From: Mesostigma viride
Lineage: Eukaryota > Streptophyta > Mesostigmatophyceae > Mesostigmatales > Mesostigmataceae
Assembly (NCBI GenBank): GCA_009746045.1
Contig: RPFO01000644.1
Location: 379,501 to 443,500, forward strand
Reading direction: 5' to 3'
DNA: 64,000 nt
The position numbers and the translations under genes were made by a program. The notes beneath the pieces were generated by a model. The model worked only from the letters and a program-made list of their open reading frames with translations. It ran no database searches and had not been told where the DNA came from. Shown here piece by piece: positions 45,806 to 57,143 of this stretch. Numbering within the stretch: position 1 is the first letter of the stretch; every line of letters begins with the position of its first letter.

Positions 45806-46640
45806 GCTACGTGAGAGTTCTCTTTGACTATGAACCAAACCATTCGTCATGACACACGCATGACACACGCCACACTTGTCAGTCCAGCTAGGAATGCCAA
45901 AACTGTCTTGCTGCCTGAACCATGCAAACAAACCGCATTCCAGTTGCCGTCCTGGCTTTCTACCACACATGCCAACATAAGCAAAGAGGCATCCCGACAA
46001 ATCTAAATTGCTACCCTGTTGCCGATCTCATCTCCTAGAGACTCCGGCATTTCTGTCCCTGGGAATGTCCGGCATTGAGCCACGACCACCAAGGTCGAAG
46101 CATAATATCCTTCAAACAATCTGCACGCTCACACCTCGCGTGTGAGTGGCCCAGCAAACACTGCTTCTAATCTTTCCTTTCTAGAAGCAATCCCTTTGTA
46201 GGGCTGCCAGCGATTTCGCATTCATTCCAGCGATCTGGCTCCGCACCGCAAATTGTCCTTTTCCATTTTCTGTCCAGTCCTCATAACGTTGACCCGCTAT
46301 TCTACACCACAAAGACACCTGGCCTGTCAACAGCCTCGGCGCTGTTGAAGTCCAGCTCCAGCTCCAGCTCCAGCTCCAGCTCCAGCTGTCCACTAACTCG
46401 CGTATGATCCTCTTGACGTTGCGCACTTGTGCTGCCGTCCGCTCAATTCAGTGCTGCGCGCCCAGCTGTGCCTGGCCCGGCGCGCGCGCACGTACGCTTT
46501 CGTCCGCTCTTGTGCTGCGCGCCCGACTGTGCCTGGCCCGGCGCGCCTGCCCCTGCCGCTATGCTGCAAGTACTAGTGTCCCCCCCCCGGTCACTAGCCT
46601 TTGTCGAAAATGCGCAGAAAACAAATTCCTTGCGCACGTC
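45806..46640. repeat. Spacer with (CCAGCT)n and a duplicated GC-rich segment
   Basis: No gene is seen. A CCAGCT hexamer repeat lies at 46,352-46,388 and a 33-bp segment (GCGCGCCC..CTGTGCCTGGCCCGGCGCGC) is duplicated at 46,457-46,490 and 46,515-46,546. It may be the 5' untranslated region of the gypsy element that follows. Confidence 0.5.
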
Positions 46641-46685
46641 ACCGGTCTGTGCATAGTGGGCGCCCGGATGACATAGCTCGCGTCC

Positions 46686-47051
46686 GTGACAGGGCGTGGC
46701 CAGCCCGACTACGACAACATCATGTATGGTGTCGACCCTGCCGAGGAACTGTGGGACCTCCTTCGCCAGGAATACCTAGTGGAGACCATCAAGGCAGAGC
46801 GTGAGTGGCGCAGTTTCAAGATAGCCGAGGGTGAAACCCCGGAACAATCTTACGAGCGCCTCATGGAGTTCGCCGGCGAAGTGGAGGACTGGTCCGAAAA
46901 GCTGGCGTGTCAGAAATGGCTGCAAGCGCTAGGCTCCAAGGAGATGGAGTTGCCCACGCCGCCCAACGGACAGCCGTGGCGATTGCGGTCACTGTGTATT
47001 GAGGTCAGGGCCATGATGCGACGCCACGCGCTTAAGGCCGGATCTCGGTAA
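46686..47051 (+). pseudogene. Gypsy gag (capsid-type) fragment
   Basis: WDLLRQEYLVETIKAEREWR, then GETPEQSYERLMEFAGEVED and LACQKWLQALGSKEMELPTP: the helical retrotransposon-gag pattern (W..L...Y...E.........QS...Y...F). The next 10 bp shift frame into the zinc-knuckle segment. Confidence 0.6.
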
Positions 47052-47056
47052 GCACG

Positions 47057-47818
47057 GTGGTGGCCGAGCTGCAGGCCAAGGTCGACGCGCTGACCAAGGC
47101 CAAGTCGGGTGAGTCGTCCGCCACAAGACAAGCGCGCCCGCAAGGCGGCCACGGTGCTAGCAGGAACCAGGGGGGGTCTCGCAACGCCTCATCGCATGAT
47201 GCAACCCAGGGTAACGCCGCTGGCGGCAACAAGGACGCTGCCGCCCCGACGCGAGCTGGGGGTGGCACGTCCTCACACACGGGTAGGACGGATGCGCGCA
47301 AATCGGGCTGCTTCCTGTGCGGTCAGGATGGGCACATCAAACGTGATTGTCCCAAGGCGTGTAAGAAGTCACACCCAGCAACGGTCCGAACCCATCTGGC
47401 GGGGCAGTGCCCAGCGCCGGGGGTGCACTTTGCGGACGTGGAGGACAAGAAGGTGGACGCAGGGGTGGTCATCATTCAGCCGACGGGCGAGGCGGGGGAG
47501 CGTGAAAGGGAGGATGGGGGATCGCAGGTTCAATACCGGGACGAGGACTTCTCGCGGCCAGCCGACGTGATGGCGTTGGACATCCACGCAGTTGGCGCGC
47601 GAGGGAAGCAAGCACGTGCACCGCCGTCGTTTCAGGTGGGGCAGCCAAGTGAGACTGTGGGGCAGTTGCCTCAGTCCTTTCGCATGGCTCCCGCTCGGAC
47701 CAGCTCCACCCTGGAACACGCACTCCTGCTGGGGCAGAGCAGCGGCGCAGGCTGTTGCCCTTGTACACTATGCCGTCGGTCGTGGACACGCCTGCATACA
47801 CTCCCCGGCAAGTGGTAG
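47057..47818 (+). pseudogene. Gypsy gag nucleocapsid region with zinc knuckle
   Basis: Begins with a helical VAELQAKVDALTKAK, then low-complexity Gly/Asn/Thr sequence and the knuckle CFLCGQDGHIKRDC (CX2CX4HX4C). The last third shifts out of frame near 47,740. Confidence 0.65.
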
Positions 47819-48109
47819 AGTGGTTCGGTCAGCGGGCCGTGGAGTTGCTCGGGTCGCACGCGTCAGAGGTACAGCGGTACGCTGACAGCATGGACGCCCG
47901 TAGGTTGCACAACGCTGAGACAGCCACATTTGGGCATCGCCCTGCATCGGCTTCGGTAGTCGTGGGTCATGTCGCTCATGGTGTCTTGGACAACGCGCAG
48001 CGGGCGTGCGTAGTGCCTAGGGCACCCACTGTCACCTCATATCCGGATGGTGAGCCAGCAATGGCGTTTCAGGCACAGGGGCACGGGGAGCCCCTGAGCA
48101 ACGTGGTCT

Positions 48110-48510
48110 ACGGTAACGACCATGAATTGGTCGTGAAACTGGACAGCGGGCCCAGCCACTGGTCATTAGTGCTCGGCTGGCCCAGATGCTCAACCTAACC
48201 AGGGAGAATGGCGGGTTGCGGGACAGTCATGTGTCCGTGTCGGGCTGGCAGGGCCCTGCCGCTAAACCTTTTGCCATGACTGCGGCTCAGGTAATGGTCA
48301 TCCTCAATCCGCTCAGGCCATCCAACACGGCCTGCATCCCTGTGAATGCCCTTCTGACCGAGCAGTCATCGTATGACGTGCTGGTCGGCATGGAGGTCAT
48401 GTTTCCCGTGCGGCTCGAGGTACGCGTGTGGGAAGGCCGCGCGGTGTACATCGTTGACAGAGACGGTGACGCCATGCGCCAAGCAAGCATCCCGGTGAGC
48501 TGCTACAGCT
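48110..48510 (+). pseudogene. Gypsy aspartic protease, frame-broken
   Basis: The active-site strand HELVVKLDSGPSHS (DSG) lies at the end of one frame (to about 48,165); LNLTRENGGLRDSHVSVSG and the second signature SYDVLVGMEVMFP continue in the frame beginning about 48,186. One indel separates them. Confidence 0.6.
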
Positions 48511-48829
48511 CGGACACTGGGGCAGTGCGTGTCTCGACGGTCAACCTGGTCGAGGCTGGGTCGCGCGACGCGGTGGTGGAGGTCCGAATGGGGGAGGTCA
48601 CGGCAGCTGGGGGGGCTGTGCGTGATAAGCATCGGCCGTGCATCCCAACAGCGCTGGTGGGTCGGGCCTCATTGCAGAGCACGTGGGCGGCGCGACAGCA
48701 GCCACAAGCGCGGCAGGCCTTTTTGCGTCAGCACGTCATAAACGCGGTGCGGCAGCAACAACTTTCTCATCTCCAGCGGCAATCTCAGTCACAAGTGGCT
48801 GTCGCGACAACCGAAGGTAACTTCTGTGC

Positions 48830-49260
48830 CGATGTTCTGGCAGAGTCGCGGGTGTTGTCCGAAGGGGTTGTCTTGCTGGAATTGTTTGCTGGGATGGGAG
48901 ACAGGCTGGCTGGTTTTCTCGCTGCAGGCGGTACGTGCCACACGTTGATCGCTGTGGAGCCGTCTTCTACAGCTCGGGCAGTGTACAGGCATCACTGGGC
49001 CCAGTTGTCTGCCCTGGCTTCGCGTCGTTGGACTCTTGCAGCAGCTGCAGGACCAGCCACTAGCGTATCCTTTTGGCCGACGACAGCCCTCACGAGGTAG
49101 TGAGGAAGGACTGGGCCCAGATCGTGGACATCTTAGGGGCACCAGTCACGTGCGACAATGCAGGATTGGGCGGGCTCACCCACAGGAACCGCGCATTCTG
49201 GACCAACCTTGCACTCACCACCACCATCCAGGCAGTGGTAGATGCGATCACAAGACAACA
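48830..49260 (+). pseudogene. C5-cytosine-methyltransferase-like segment inside the gypsy element
   Basis: VVLLELFAGMGDRLAGFLAA resembles motif I of cytosine-5 methyltransferases, followed by VEPSSTARAVYRHHW (motif II-like). After a frame change comes LLADDSPHEVVRKDWAQIVD and GGLTHRNRAFWTN, matching the FENV-region helix and the 'xHRxRxFWxN' segment seen in DNMT3-type enzymes. The catalytic PC motif (motif IV) expected between these parts is not visible, so the domain is degraded. Residue patterns only; no search done. Confidence 0.5.
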
Positions 49261-49563
49261 TGACGGCATGCCCGCGGAGGTGGCGCTGCCACCACATTTG
49301 GTCACGCAGCGGGTAGACGTCGCCGATCGGCACCCTTACGCGCCCGTCAATCACGTAGGTAAGCCTATGTGCGCTCTTCCCACCTTGGTTAGTGACCATG
49401 CAGGGGTCATCGCCCTACAGGGACTTGGGCAAGGGTTTGGTATGGGACACCGGCACGGGTTTGTTGGTGCAGCCGCCCGCTGAGTTTCGGGAGGTGAGCA
49501 TGGGGTTCCATGTGGGGGCGTCCGCCGCTGAGGGGGTTTTAGAGGCCACTAGGTGGTCTCTCG

Positions 49564-50964
49564 TTGGGCAAGCCATGTCAGCCTTCCAGGTTGGGTATGT
49601 TCTGCGGGCCGCAATGCAAGTGCGCCAGGGTGGGTGAGACATCCCCACATGGTGCACCGCCACCGCCTGTCAGTGCCCACGCGGCTGGTGTCCAGCCAAC
49701 AGCGTCCGGCGGCACTGGGTCGCCATGGAGATCGCGGCTGCTTCAACTATGGAGCGTTATGCTCATGACGTCCTTGTTGTCCAGCACGGTGTTCACTGGA
49801 GCGCCCACCCTGCAGCAATCGCTCGGTCGCGCAGTCCATGCCATTCAGCAGGTGAGCATCACACCCGGTGTAGCTGCATTTTCCCTTTTTCACGATGCGG
49901 CTGTCGGGGGGCCTTGTCTCGACGGTAGGAGTGCTGCAGTCGCAGATCCTGCTGCCTCCCACATATGGGCCATAGGTGAGCACCTCACCGCCGCACAACG
50001 CAAGGCTATGGAGCACTGGTTGCATTCTGCACGCTCAGTTTTCGCTTTCAGCAGTGAAGAACTAGGGTGCTACAACGGGGGCTGCATGGGGGTCCCACTA
50101 GATACGGATCAGCCCGTATTCAGGCGGCAGCATAGGCTGAGCCCGGCTGAGCTGGAATTCGTAGATGCTGACTGTCGAGAGCTAGAGGCAGCTGGGATCA
50201 TCCGCGCTTCATCCTCCAGTTATGCAGCTGCCACGGTGGTTGCACCCAAGAAGGATGCCATCACAGGCGAGTGGACAGGTATGCGCATGGCCACTGACCT
50301 GTGTCAGCTGAACGCGCACACTCCTGTTGATAGGTACCCCATGCCTCGGGTCGATGATGTTTTGGATAAAATATCTCCCCAGGTCAAGTATGTGTCGTCG
50401 CTAGATTTACGTAGCGGCTTCCATGAGGTCGTAGAGGCAGATCAGCGCAAGCTGGCCTTTTGGGGTGGGACCCGTCTGTACGAATGGGTTCGCATGCCAT
50501 TCGGACATCGCAACGCTAGTGCGGTGTTCCAACGTGCCATGGACCAGGTGCTGGTAGGGTTGCCATTTGCAGCCTGCTACATAGACGATGTCATTGTCTT
50601 TAGCGAGACGCTTGACCAGCACTTAGCTCACCTCGATCAGGTTCGGATAGCCCTAGATAGGGCCAACATGCGGCTGCACCCTGAAAAGTGCAAGTTCGCA
50701 CAGCAGACCATAGGGTTTCTTGGCCATCAGATTGTACCGGGTGGCTGGACCCCTGAGGCAGCCAAAGTAGAAGCCATCAGCAACGCCGCAGTGCCCATCG
50801 ACATCTCGGGGGTGCGTGCGAATCTCGGGCAAGCTGGCCCGTATTATCGAGGATATATTCAGAATTTTGTGGCACGCGTGGTGAGCGACATACCTTCATG
50901 CAGGCTAATTAGTTTCATGCCACTGGATCGCCTGAGCCAAGAACTTGCACTCAGCATCCACTAG
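49564..50964 (+). pseudogene. Gypsy reverse transcriptase
   Basis: The meaningful part starts near 49,990: HRLSPAELEFVDADCRELEA, AATVVAPKKDAITGEW, MATDLCQLNAHTPVDRYPMP, SLDLRSGFHEV, MPFGHRNASAVFQR, and the catalytic AACYIDDVIVFS, then GFLGHQIVPGGWTPEAAKVE. These are the Ty3/gypsy RT blocks in order. After the thumb (ANLGQAGPYYRGYIQNF) the frame decays and stops; RNase H and integrase are missing. Confidence 0.75.
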
Positions 50965-51606
50965 ACGCCGTGTGCATGCCCCTATCCTCATCAGATTCAC
51001 GCCAAATGAAACTCAAAGTACACCATGAATGAAAACATTGCAGGGGTACACCATGTCACAGCACCACATGGATCTAGGAACCGGTTCATGGCTCGTATTT
51101 AGTTTAATTTATCCATTGAACGTCTCATGCCTGAATTTACTACAGAATTCAATTAACCTCCAAAATTCTCGTCAATCCCTGTATTTGTGCCTCCTCTTAC
51201 ATTTGCAATAGCTAAAAAATATAAAATTGCTTCAAATGATTTGGTAAACGCAGAACTTCTGCGCTGGAAATGATTGTTGTGGGTTGCCCCACTTTACAGC
51301 GGTATCAACGATTATTAGCCAAGTATTTTGTCGTATACTCACGCGCCTCCGTTGGGAGAGTCACGGGGTACCGACTTTTGAGTAGGTACCTTTCATCCCT
51401 GGTTGATATATGGACTTCCTACGTATGAACTAGTAACTATCGAGCACTGTTAATTGATCAATTCATTCATTCATCCATTCATTCACGTGCCTCCATTGGG
51501 GCATGTGTTGATCGCATTTTGCATTCCATAAATAGATAAACAAAGGTGCGAGTGTCCTTCTTACCCTGAAACCCACGACAGGCATGTTGCATACCAACCA
51601 TCTTCC
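50965..51606. other. Host spacer without detectable gene
   Basis: AT-rich, with a short ATTCATTCATTCATCC repeat at about 51,461-51,485. It would be the 3' flank of CDC123. Confidence 0.4.
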
Positions 51607-54600
51607 CTACTGACGTTCCTCCGCCTTTAACCTGCTGATCATCTGCTCGATCGCACTCCCCTCCGACATGTCATACAGGTCCAGCGGCACGCCACACATG
51701 TTCTTCCAGCCGGGCAAGATGACCCCCTCCTGCGAGGTGACCACCCGGAACTCTACCGCCTCGGGCGCTCCACCCGAAGCAGCAGCGTCCCGATGGGCGC
51801 CACTGTCCCCTTGACAGCATGCAGCAGCACCATTATCAGAACATGCCCGATCGTGGCCTTGGGCGTGTGTTGTTGGCGCCAGAATATGGCACGGCGGAGG
51901 CCCCCCCCGCATCGTCAGCTCCTCCCAGGTGAAAAGCAGCGGGTTGGTTGACCCACCGAGCGGGTTGAAGTCAATGATCTTCACGGCCGACATGTCCGAC
52001 TTGACGTACACGTCAAAGGTGTCTGTGCGCAACATGAAAGCACAGACAGGCCAACAAGGCACACATCCTCAAGTTTACTTATTTATAGGTGTGCTGGGCA
52101 TGGGGTATGCAGGAAGCCGTGCAGCAAGTGTGTTAAAAAACGCTGCTGGCTGTTCCTCAGAATGAAAATGACGTGCTTAGTGTTGTGTATACAAGTAGAC
52201 GAGACATTGCACATCAGTCTAATGGGTGGCAACCGCCTGACCTGCAAACGCGGAATGAGGACGGAAAACCAGGTTGTGCATTCTAGAGCACGAGGGTTCT
52301 ACCAAAGTAGCAAATCACCACCAATGAGGTGGGAAACACAACATTCATGATAGTGACAATGATAGATACTACAGTACTAATTACACAAACTATACCACTC
52401 TTGTACTTTTGTTCATGCATGATGATGACAACGACCAGAGAGTAATCGTGATACTAACAAAAGAATGGAATCATGATACTAACAAAAGAATGGAATCGTG
52501 ATACTAACAATAGAATGGAATCGTGATACTCACAATAGAATGGAATCGTGATACTAACAATAGAATGGAATCGTGACAGGCGTTGCTCCTCAACAACCTT
52601 CCCAGCGGAACTCACAGTCGTCATCGGGGAAGTTTGGCAGCACCCGCTCCTCAAAGCTGGCCACGATTGCCTCCCTGATCTCGTTGCGGCATGCGTCCGC
52701 CAGCAGCATGTCATAGCAGGTAGACACGTCCCGCTGGCAGATGCCTGCAGGGGGGGGGAAAGGGGGGGTACAGACAACAGAGAAGAACACCGAAGGACAC
52801 ATAAGAACAAATAAAAACACATATGAACATAAGAACGCATAAGAACACATAAGAGCGGATAAGAACACATAAGAATACATAAGAGCACATAAGAACGCAT
52901 AAGAACACATAAGAACGCATAAGAACGCATAAGAACGCATAAGAACGCATAAGAACGCATAAGAACGCATAAGAACACATAAGAACACATAAGAGCGGAT
53001 AAGAACACATAAGAACACAAAAAAACACATAAGAACACATAAGAACACAAAGAACACATAAGAACACATAAGAACACATAAGAACACATAAGAACACATA
53101 AGAACACATAAGAACACATAAGAACACATAAGAACACATAACACCACGGCAGGATGACGACAAACGTTAGGGATGAAGATAAGAGTCAAAATGAGGACAG
53201 AACAAGGCCCTAGACTAAGGACACGTTTAAGGAGGACAGGAGTCCGAACGGGGGTGAAAGGACAAGGATACTATAGGGTGCGGGTGAGGCTTACGCACCG
53301 CTGGCATGATGGGCACAGGGTGGGCTCCTATTATGTTGTTTATTGCTACGCTGATCTAATGGGTCCATGGCGGGGCACATGCTGGAAGTGGCACAGGATG
53401 ATGCGGTGTGCTGGCGGCGGTCGTGTGCACACACGTGCCACCCATGCCCTAGCCCTGTTTCACACCCAATTACTTTCAAGTCCATGCGCCCTTCCTACCA
53501 TAGTGTTATCATAACATAGCCCGAGCCCATCCACCAGCACGCACCGACTAGTCGCCCCTCCAGCACGAAGCAGCGAAACTCCAACTCGGGCCGAAGTGGG
53601 TACCACTGACGCAGCGCCAGCTGATAGGTCACGAGCGGGGCGGCGGGGCCTGATGAGTCCGCACGATCATCACCACCCCCGCTGGTTGCAGTGTGGGAGG
53701 AGGAAGAAGGCGGTTCTGAGGACACCTCAACCACGCCACCGCTGTTGGTGGCTTGTTCGGGGGAGGAGTCGGACGTGGGTGGCGTGGCCCTGGGCGCATC
53801 GCTGCACTGCTCGAAACTGCTCCCGACACAAAAGCGACGTCACAAGCAGCGGGATGCGCACCCAGAAGAGACGCGTCGGAACCGATGCCGAAAGAAATAT
53901 AACAAAAGAAATATCGTCAGGAGGTGGGATCGGCGTAGGGTATTAAGGCAATCATCTGAGGACACGTGACGCAACTAACTAGGCACCATTACAACTGGCC
54001 TCCCCTCGTCCAGCCTTGCACTGAAGGACTGATTTGTAAATGCCGGGTGCGGAGCACTTATCATACGACGGGGGTATTCGGGGGCGTGGCGCCCGCTGGC
54101 ATGCCTGGGCAAGCGCATGTGTGGCCATGGACACGGAATGCATGCACATAGGTAGCATGGTATGGCACGTATCCCGTTTGCATTTCTCCCCGTGGAAAAC
54201 GGGCAGATCTTCCACATGCAGACCACACGCGGGGGGTCTCACGGTGTGTCATGGTAACTATACGCTAGTAATGCAGACCACGGGCGGGGGGTCTCACGGT
54301 GTGTCATGGTCACTATACGCTAGTAATGCAGACCACGCGCGGGGGGTCTCACGGTGTGTCATGGTCACTATACGCTAGTAATGCAGACCACGCGCGGGGG
54401 GTCTGACTGGCATCAGGACAACGAGGACCCGTCTGCAACTGAAGCACACGTACGCGTGGCACAGGTCGTGGGTGACGTTGTCAGAACTCTTTAGCATGAG
54501 CAGCACCTCCCCCGCCGACGTGCACTTGACGGTGCCTGAGCTGGTCACCCATTGCGCATCCTGCGGGCATGACGGCACGCCAGGAAACCGTGCCGAACAG

Positions 54601-56423
54601 CGAGTGTTATTGGGCAGTAGTAACAAGCACTATTCTGTGGGAATATGCTAACAAGCGGTCTTGGAGAGTACTAAACATATGGTCGGACGGTCATGCTGCT
54701 TATTATTATCTTATTTGAACAATACATCGTACACGTTCATGTGGCCGGACGGGCACAAAGGTACGCATGGACGCATGCACGGAGGATGGGGCGATGCACG
54801 CCCACGCCCACGCCCACGCCCACGCCCACGCCCACGCCCACGCCCACGCCCACGCCCACGCCCACGCCCACGCCCACGCCCACGCCCACGCCCACGCCCA
54901 CGCCCACGCCCACGCCCACGCCCACGCCCACGCCCACGCCCACGCCCACGCCCACGCCCACGCCCACGCCCACACCCACGCCCACGCCCACGCCCATGCC
55001 CACGCCCATACACTCGCCCACACGCACACACATGCATGAACGTGCATGCATTTATGCCTTTGCGTTTGCACGTGCATGTGCTGGGGGGGGGGAGGCGGCA
55101 TCTGGCAGGTTTGCACGCGCACAATGACCAGGGACGCGGAAGCTGGAAGCAGCCAAGTAGGCGCCAGCAGGAGGGGTGGCATCCAGCCACGGTTCATGAC
55201 CGCAGTTCCCCAAAACCATCACTGCCGGCCCAAAACTTCCGGACCCGCGGTCCAACCAAGAGAATGGACCACCAGCACGGTCACAGCAGCTGGCCCTTAG
55301 GATGTCGCAACCACCCAGGGCCGCTTCAATGACCACTGCTACCTGGACCCCGTACTAAGAAGGTCAGTGCAATGCCCGGGCGAAGCACGGATTTGCGCGG
55401 AAGATGGACCTTTCGATTGACATCGCCGACTTGGTTGAGCTTCCAGAGGGTGGCCTCGTGGCAAGCAGCACCCTCAAGCCACGCCAACCAACAGGGCACC
55501 ACAGCAAGCGCCTCCTGTTTCATGTGGCGTTGCCCGTAGGGGCCAGGTACAACCACCGGCATGTTTTTGACTCACAAAACCCGCAGGCGACCAAGGGGCC
55601 AGCGCCGGACCAGCCTCGTCAGCCCCGGGGGCAACCCAGGCTATCCCTGCCGTCCCGGGAACATTGGTTTGGGCATGTCACCCCTCGTGGGCCAGCCGAT
55701 ACCAACCGGAGCGATAACCAGCAACCCATGGCCCGACCGGCAACCCACCGCGGGTTAAGCATGACACCTGCCTACAAGTATCGAGAGGGGGCGAAGTCCC
55801 TGACAGGGGTCTGGATCCCCCCCGTCCAAGGTGCACGCGAGGCAGGTTCCCGATACCTTTGGGCAGCTCCAGTTGAGTTTTGGCACGACCGCCCCCCCCA
55901 GCTCCTTGATGGCCTCGTTGATGGAGGCCTCCAGGTCAGGGAAGGAGAGCAGCCGCTGGGGAGGGGGGCGGAGGGGGGGGGGGAGACGGAAAGAAGGGGG
56001 AGGGGAGGGGGAGAGTTGGGTGGGTGGGGAGGGGACCAAGGAAACCGGGTTAGGGCAGGACGGCGGGGGAGAAGGCTAGGCATGTGCGGGTGTATGATGG
56101 TGAGCAAACACCGGCTCAGAGAAGGCGGCTTGTGCTACACCACACATGGCGAGTGCTACAAACCCGAGGCCTGTGCAGGACAGCACACAAACAGACTAGG
56201 ACACCAGGAGCAGTGGCTGGCCACAGGGGATTCGGCACGGCAGGAGTGGACGTGTGTCTGTGGGGACGTGTAACAGGTACATGCTTGGCCATACCCATCC
56301 GATACCGAGTCACTCATTGTGGTGGTGCTGCACGCCGCATGCACAGCGGGCGGCCACATGGGCAGCGCACCACGCAAGTAGAAGCTGCCCTGCAATTTGT
56401 TTACGGCGGCCTGCAATTACCTA

Positions 56424-56457
<34 letters not shown>

Positions 56458-57143
56458 CTGTATAATGACATGGCTCCAAGGTTGTCACGTGTGCATAAAA
56501 CAAGTCCTACTTGTACAACCCAAGTACCTGTGTAGTCAACCAGTACTACGCATTGGACAGTCCAAGCGCCTTGACCCCAGCACGTGCCACTGTATGCCCG
56601 AGCTGCCTGTGAACATTGAAGGTCCATTCAGTACTAACTACCTTGGGGGCACTGCCTACCTTTGGGGGTGCCTCGGCATCCTCGTCTCCTGTCTCGGCGG
56701 CGGTGTCGTCGTCGGACGACCAATCCTGGTAATCATCCTCCGTGAGGCCGAACGTGTCGATCTTCTGCCTCGTGGGCATCTGCGACGAATCCGCATGGCA
56801 ATCACGTATCCCGGGTCAGAGGTTGCAGGAGGCATCCATGCGAAGCGGCGCAACATCGCCGCGCCGTCACGCAGGACAGGCGCGGTTCGCAAGGGCGTCC
56901 AGCAGCAGTCACATCACGGCATTTTCGCTCCTGACAAGTAGATGATCATTTGCAGGAGCAACCTACCCCATCCGCAGAGTTTGTCATGAACACGCCGCCA
57001 TCATCGAGCAGATAATCAATAAACTCCTGCGGGATAGGAAGTATTCGTGTCCTTAGGCTCCATCGCTTCATTTGAGGATACCATTCCGAATACTGGCAGT
57101 TCAGTACCTGTTTGCAAGTGGGACGTCTCAGGGACGTCACCAT
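51607..57143 (-). CDS. CDC123: CDC123/D123-family protein, host gene in seven exons
   Basis: Proposed exons (minus strand): 57143-56967, 56779-56660, 55955-55857, 54560-54454, 53816-53545, 52744-52598, 52022-51607. All introns are GT-AG, phases agree and the total is 446 codons with stop. Family landmarks in order: [126 protein letters not shown]123 is an ATP-grasp chaperone for assembly of translation factor eIF2, acting in the cytosol. Odd points: long Ser/Gly insert before LALRQW, Cys/His-rich insert after FTWEEL, and repeat-filled introns. Confidence 0.9.
52450..52580. repeat. Intronic tandem repeat, about 25 bp, five copies
   Basis: GGAATCGTGATACTAACAATAGAAT repeated with minor changes, within the last CDC123 intron. 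Confidence 0.85.
52797..53141. repeat. Intronic decamer array (ATAAGAACAC)n
   Basis: About 34 copies of ATAAGAACAC/ATAAGAACGC/ATAAGAGC variants inside a CDC123 intron. The variants are grouped in blocks. Open frames across it (VLMCSYVFL repeats) are artefacts. Confidence 0.9.
54225..54410. repeat. Intronic 57-60-bp tandem repeat, three to four copies
   Basis: Unit GGGGGGTCTCACGGTGTGTCATGGTCACTATACGCTAGTAATGCAGACCACGCGC, located between CDC123 exons 4 and 5. Confidence 0.9.
54793..55012. repeat. (CACGCC)n hexanucleotide array in a CDC123 intron
   Basis: About 35 near-perfect CACGCC units between exons 3 and 4, followed by ACACGCACACACATGCATG-type simple sequence. Confidence 0.95.
56423..56457. 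repeat. (CTG)n trinucleotide repeat in a CDC123 intron
   Basis: Eleven CTG units at AGCTGCTGCTG...CTGCTTC, between exons 2 and 3. Confidence 0.9.

Larger units (their letters stand above)
46640..50964 (+). mobile_element. Decayed Ty3/gypsy-like retrotransposon
   Basis: Plus-strand order: gag (46686), zinc knuckle (47057), aspartic protease (about 48,110-48,500), a methyltransferase-like insert (about 48,830-49,260), RT (about 49,990-50,800). Multiple frame breaks are present and no integrase or RNase H follows the RT. LTRs were not recognised. The RT motif order and the YIDD box fit gypsy. Confidence 0.75.

Noticed and set aside
52454-53189. Hydrophobic [10 protein letters not shown]-repeat 'membrane proteins' on the minus strand
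   Set aside because: They translate the ATAAGAACAC decamer array; only about 147 bp of this interval (52598-52744) is a real CDC123 exon.
54661-55332. Long Pro-Arg, His-Ala and Gly-Val repeat proteins on both strands
   Set aside because: Artefacts of the (CACGCC)n array inside a CDC123 intron.
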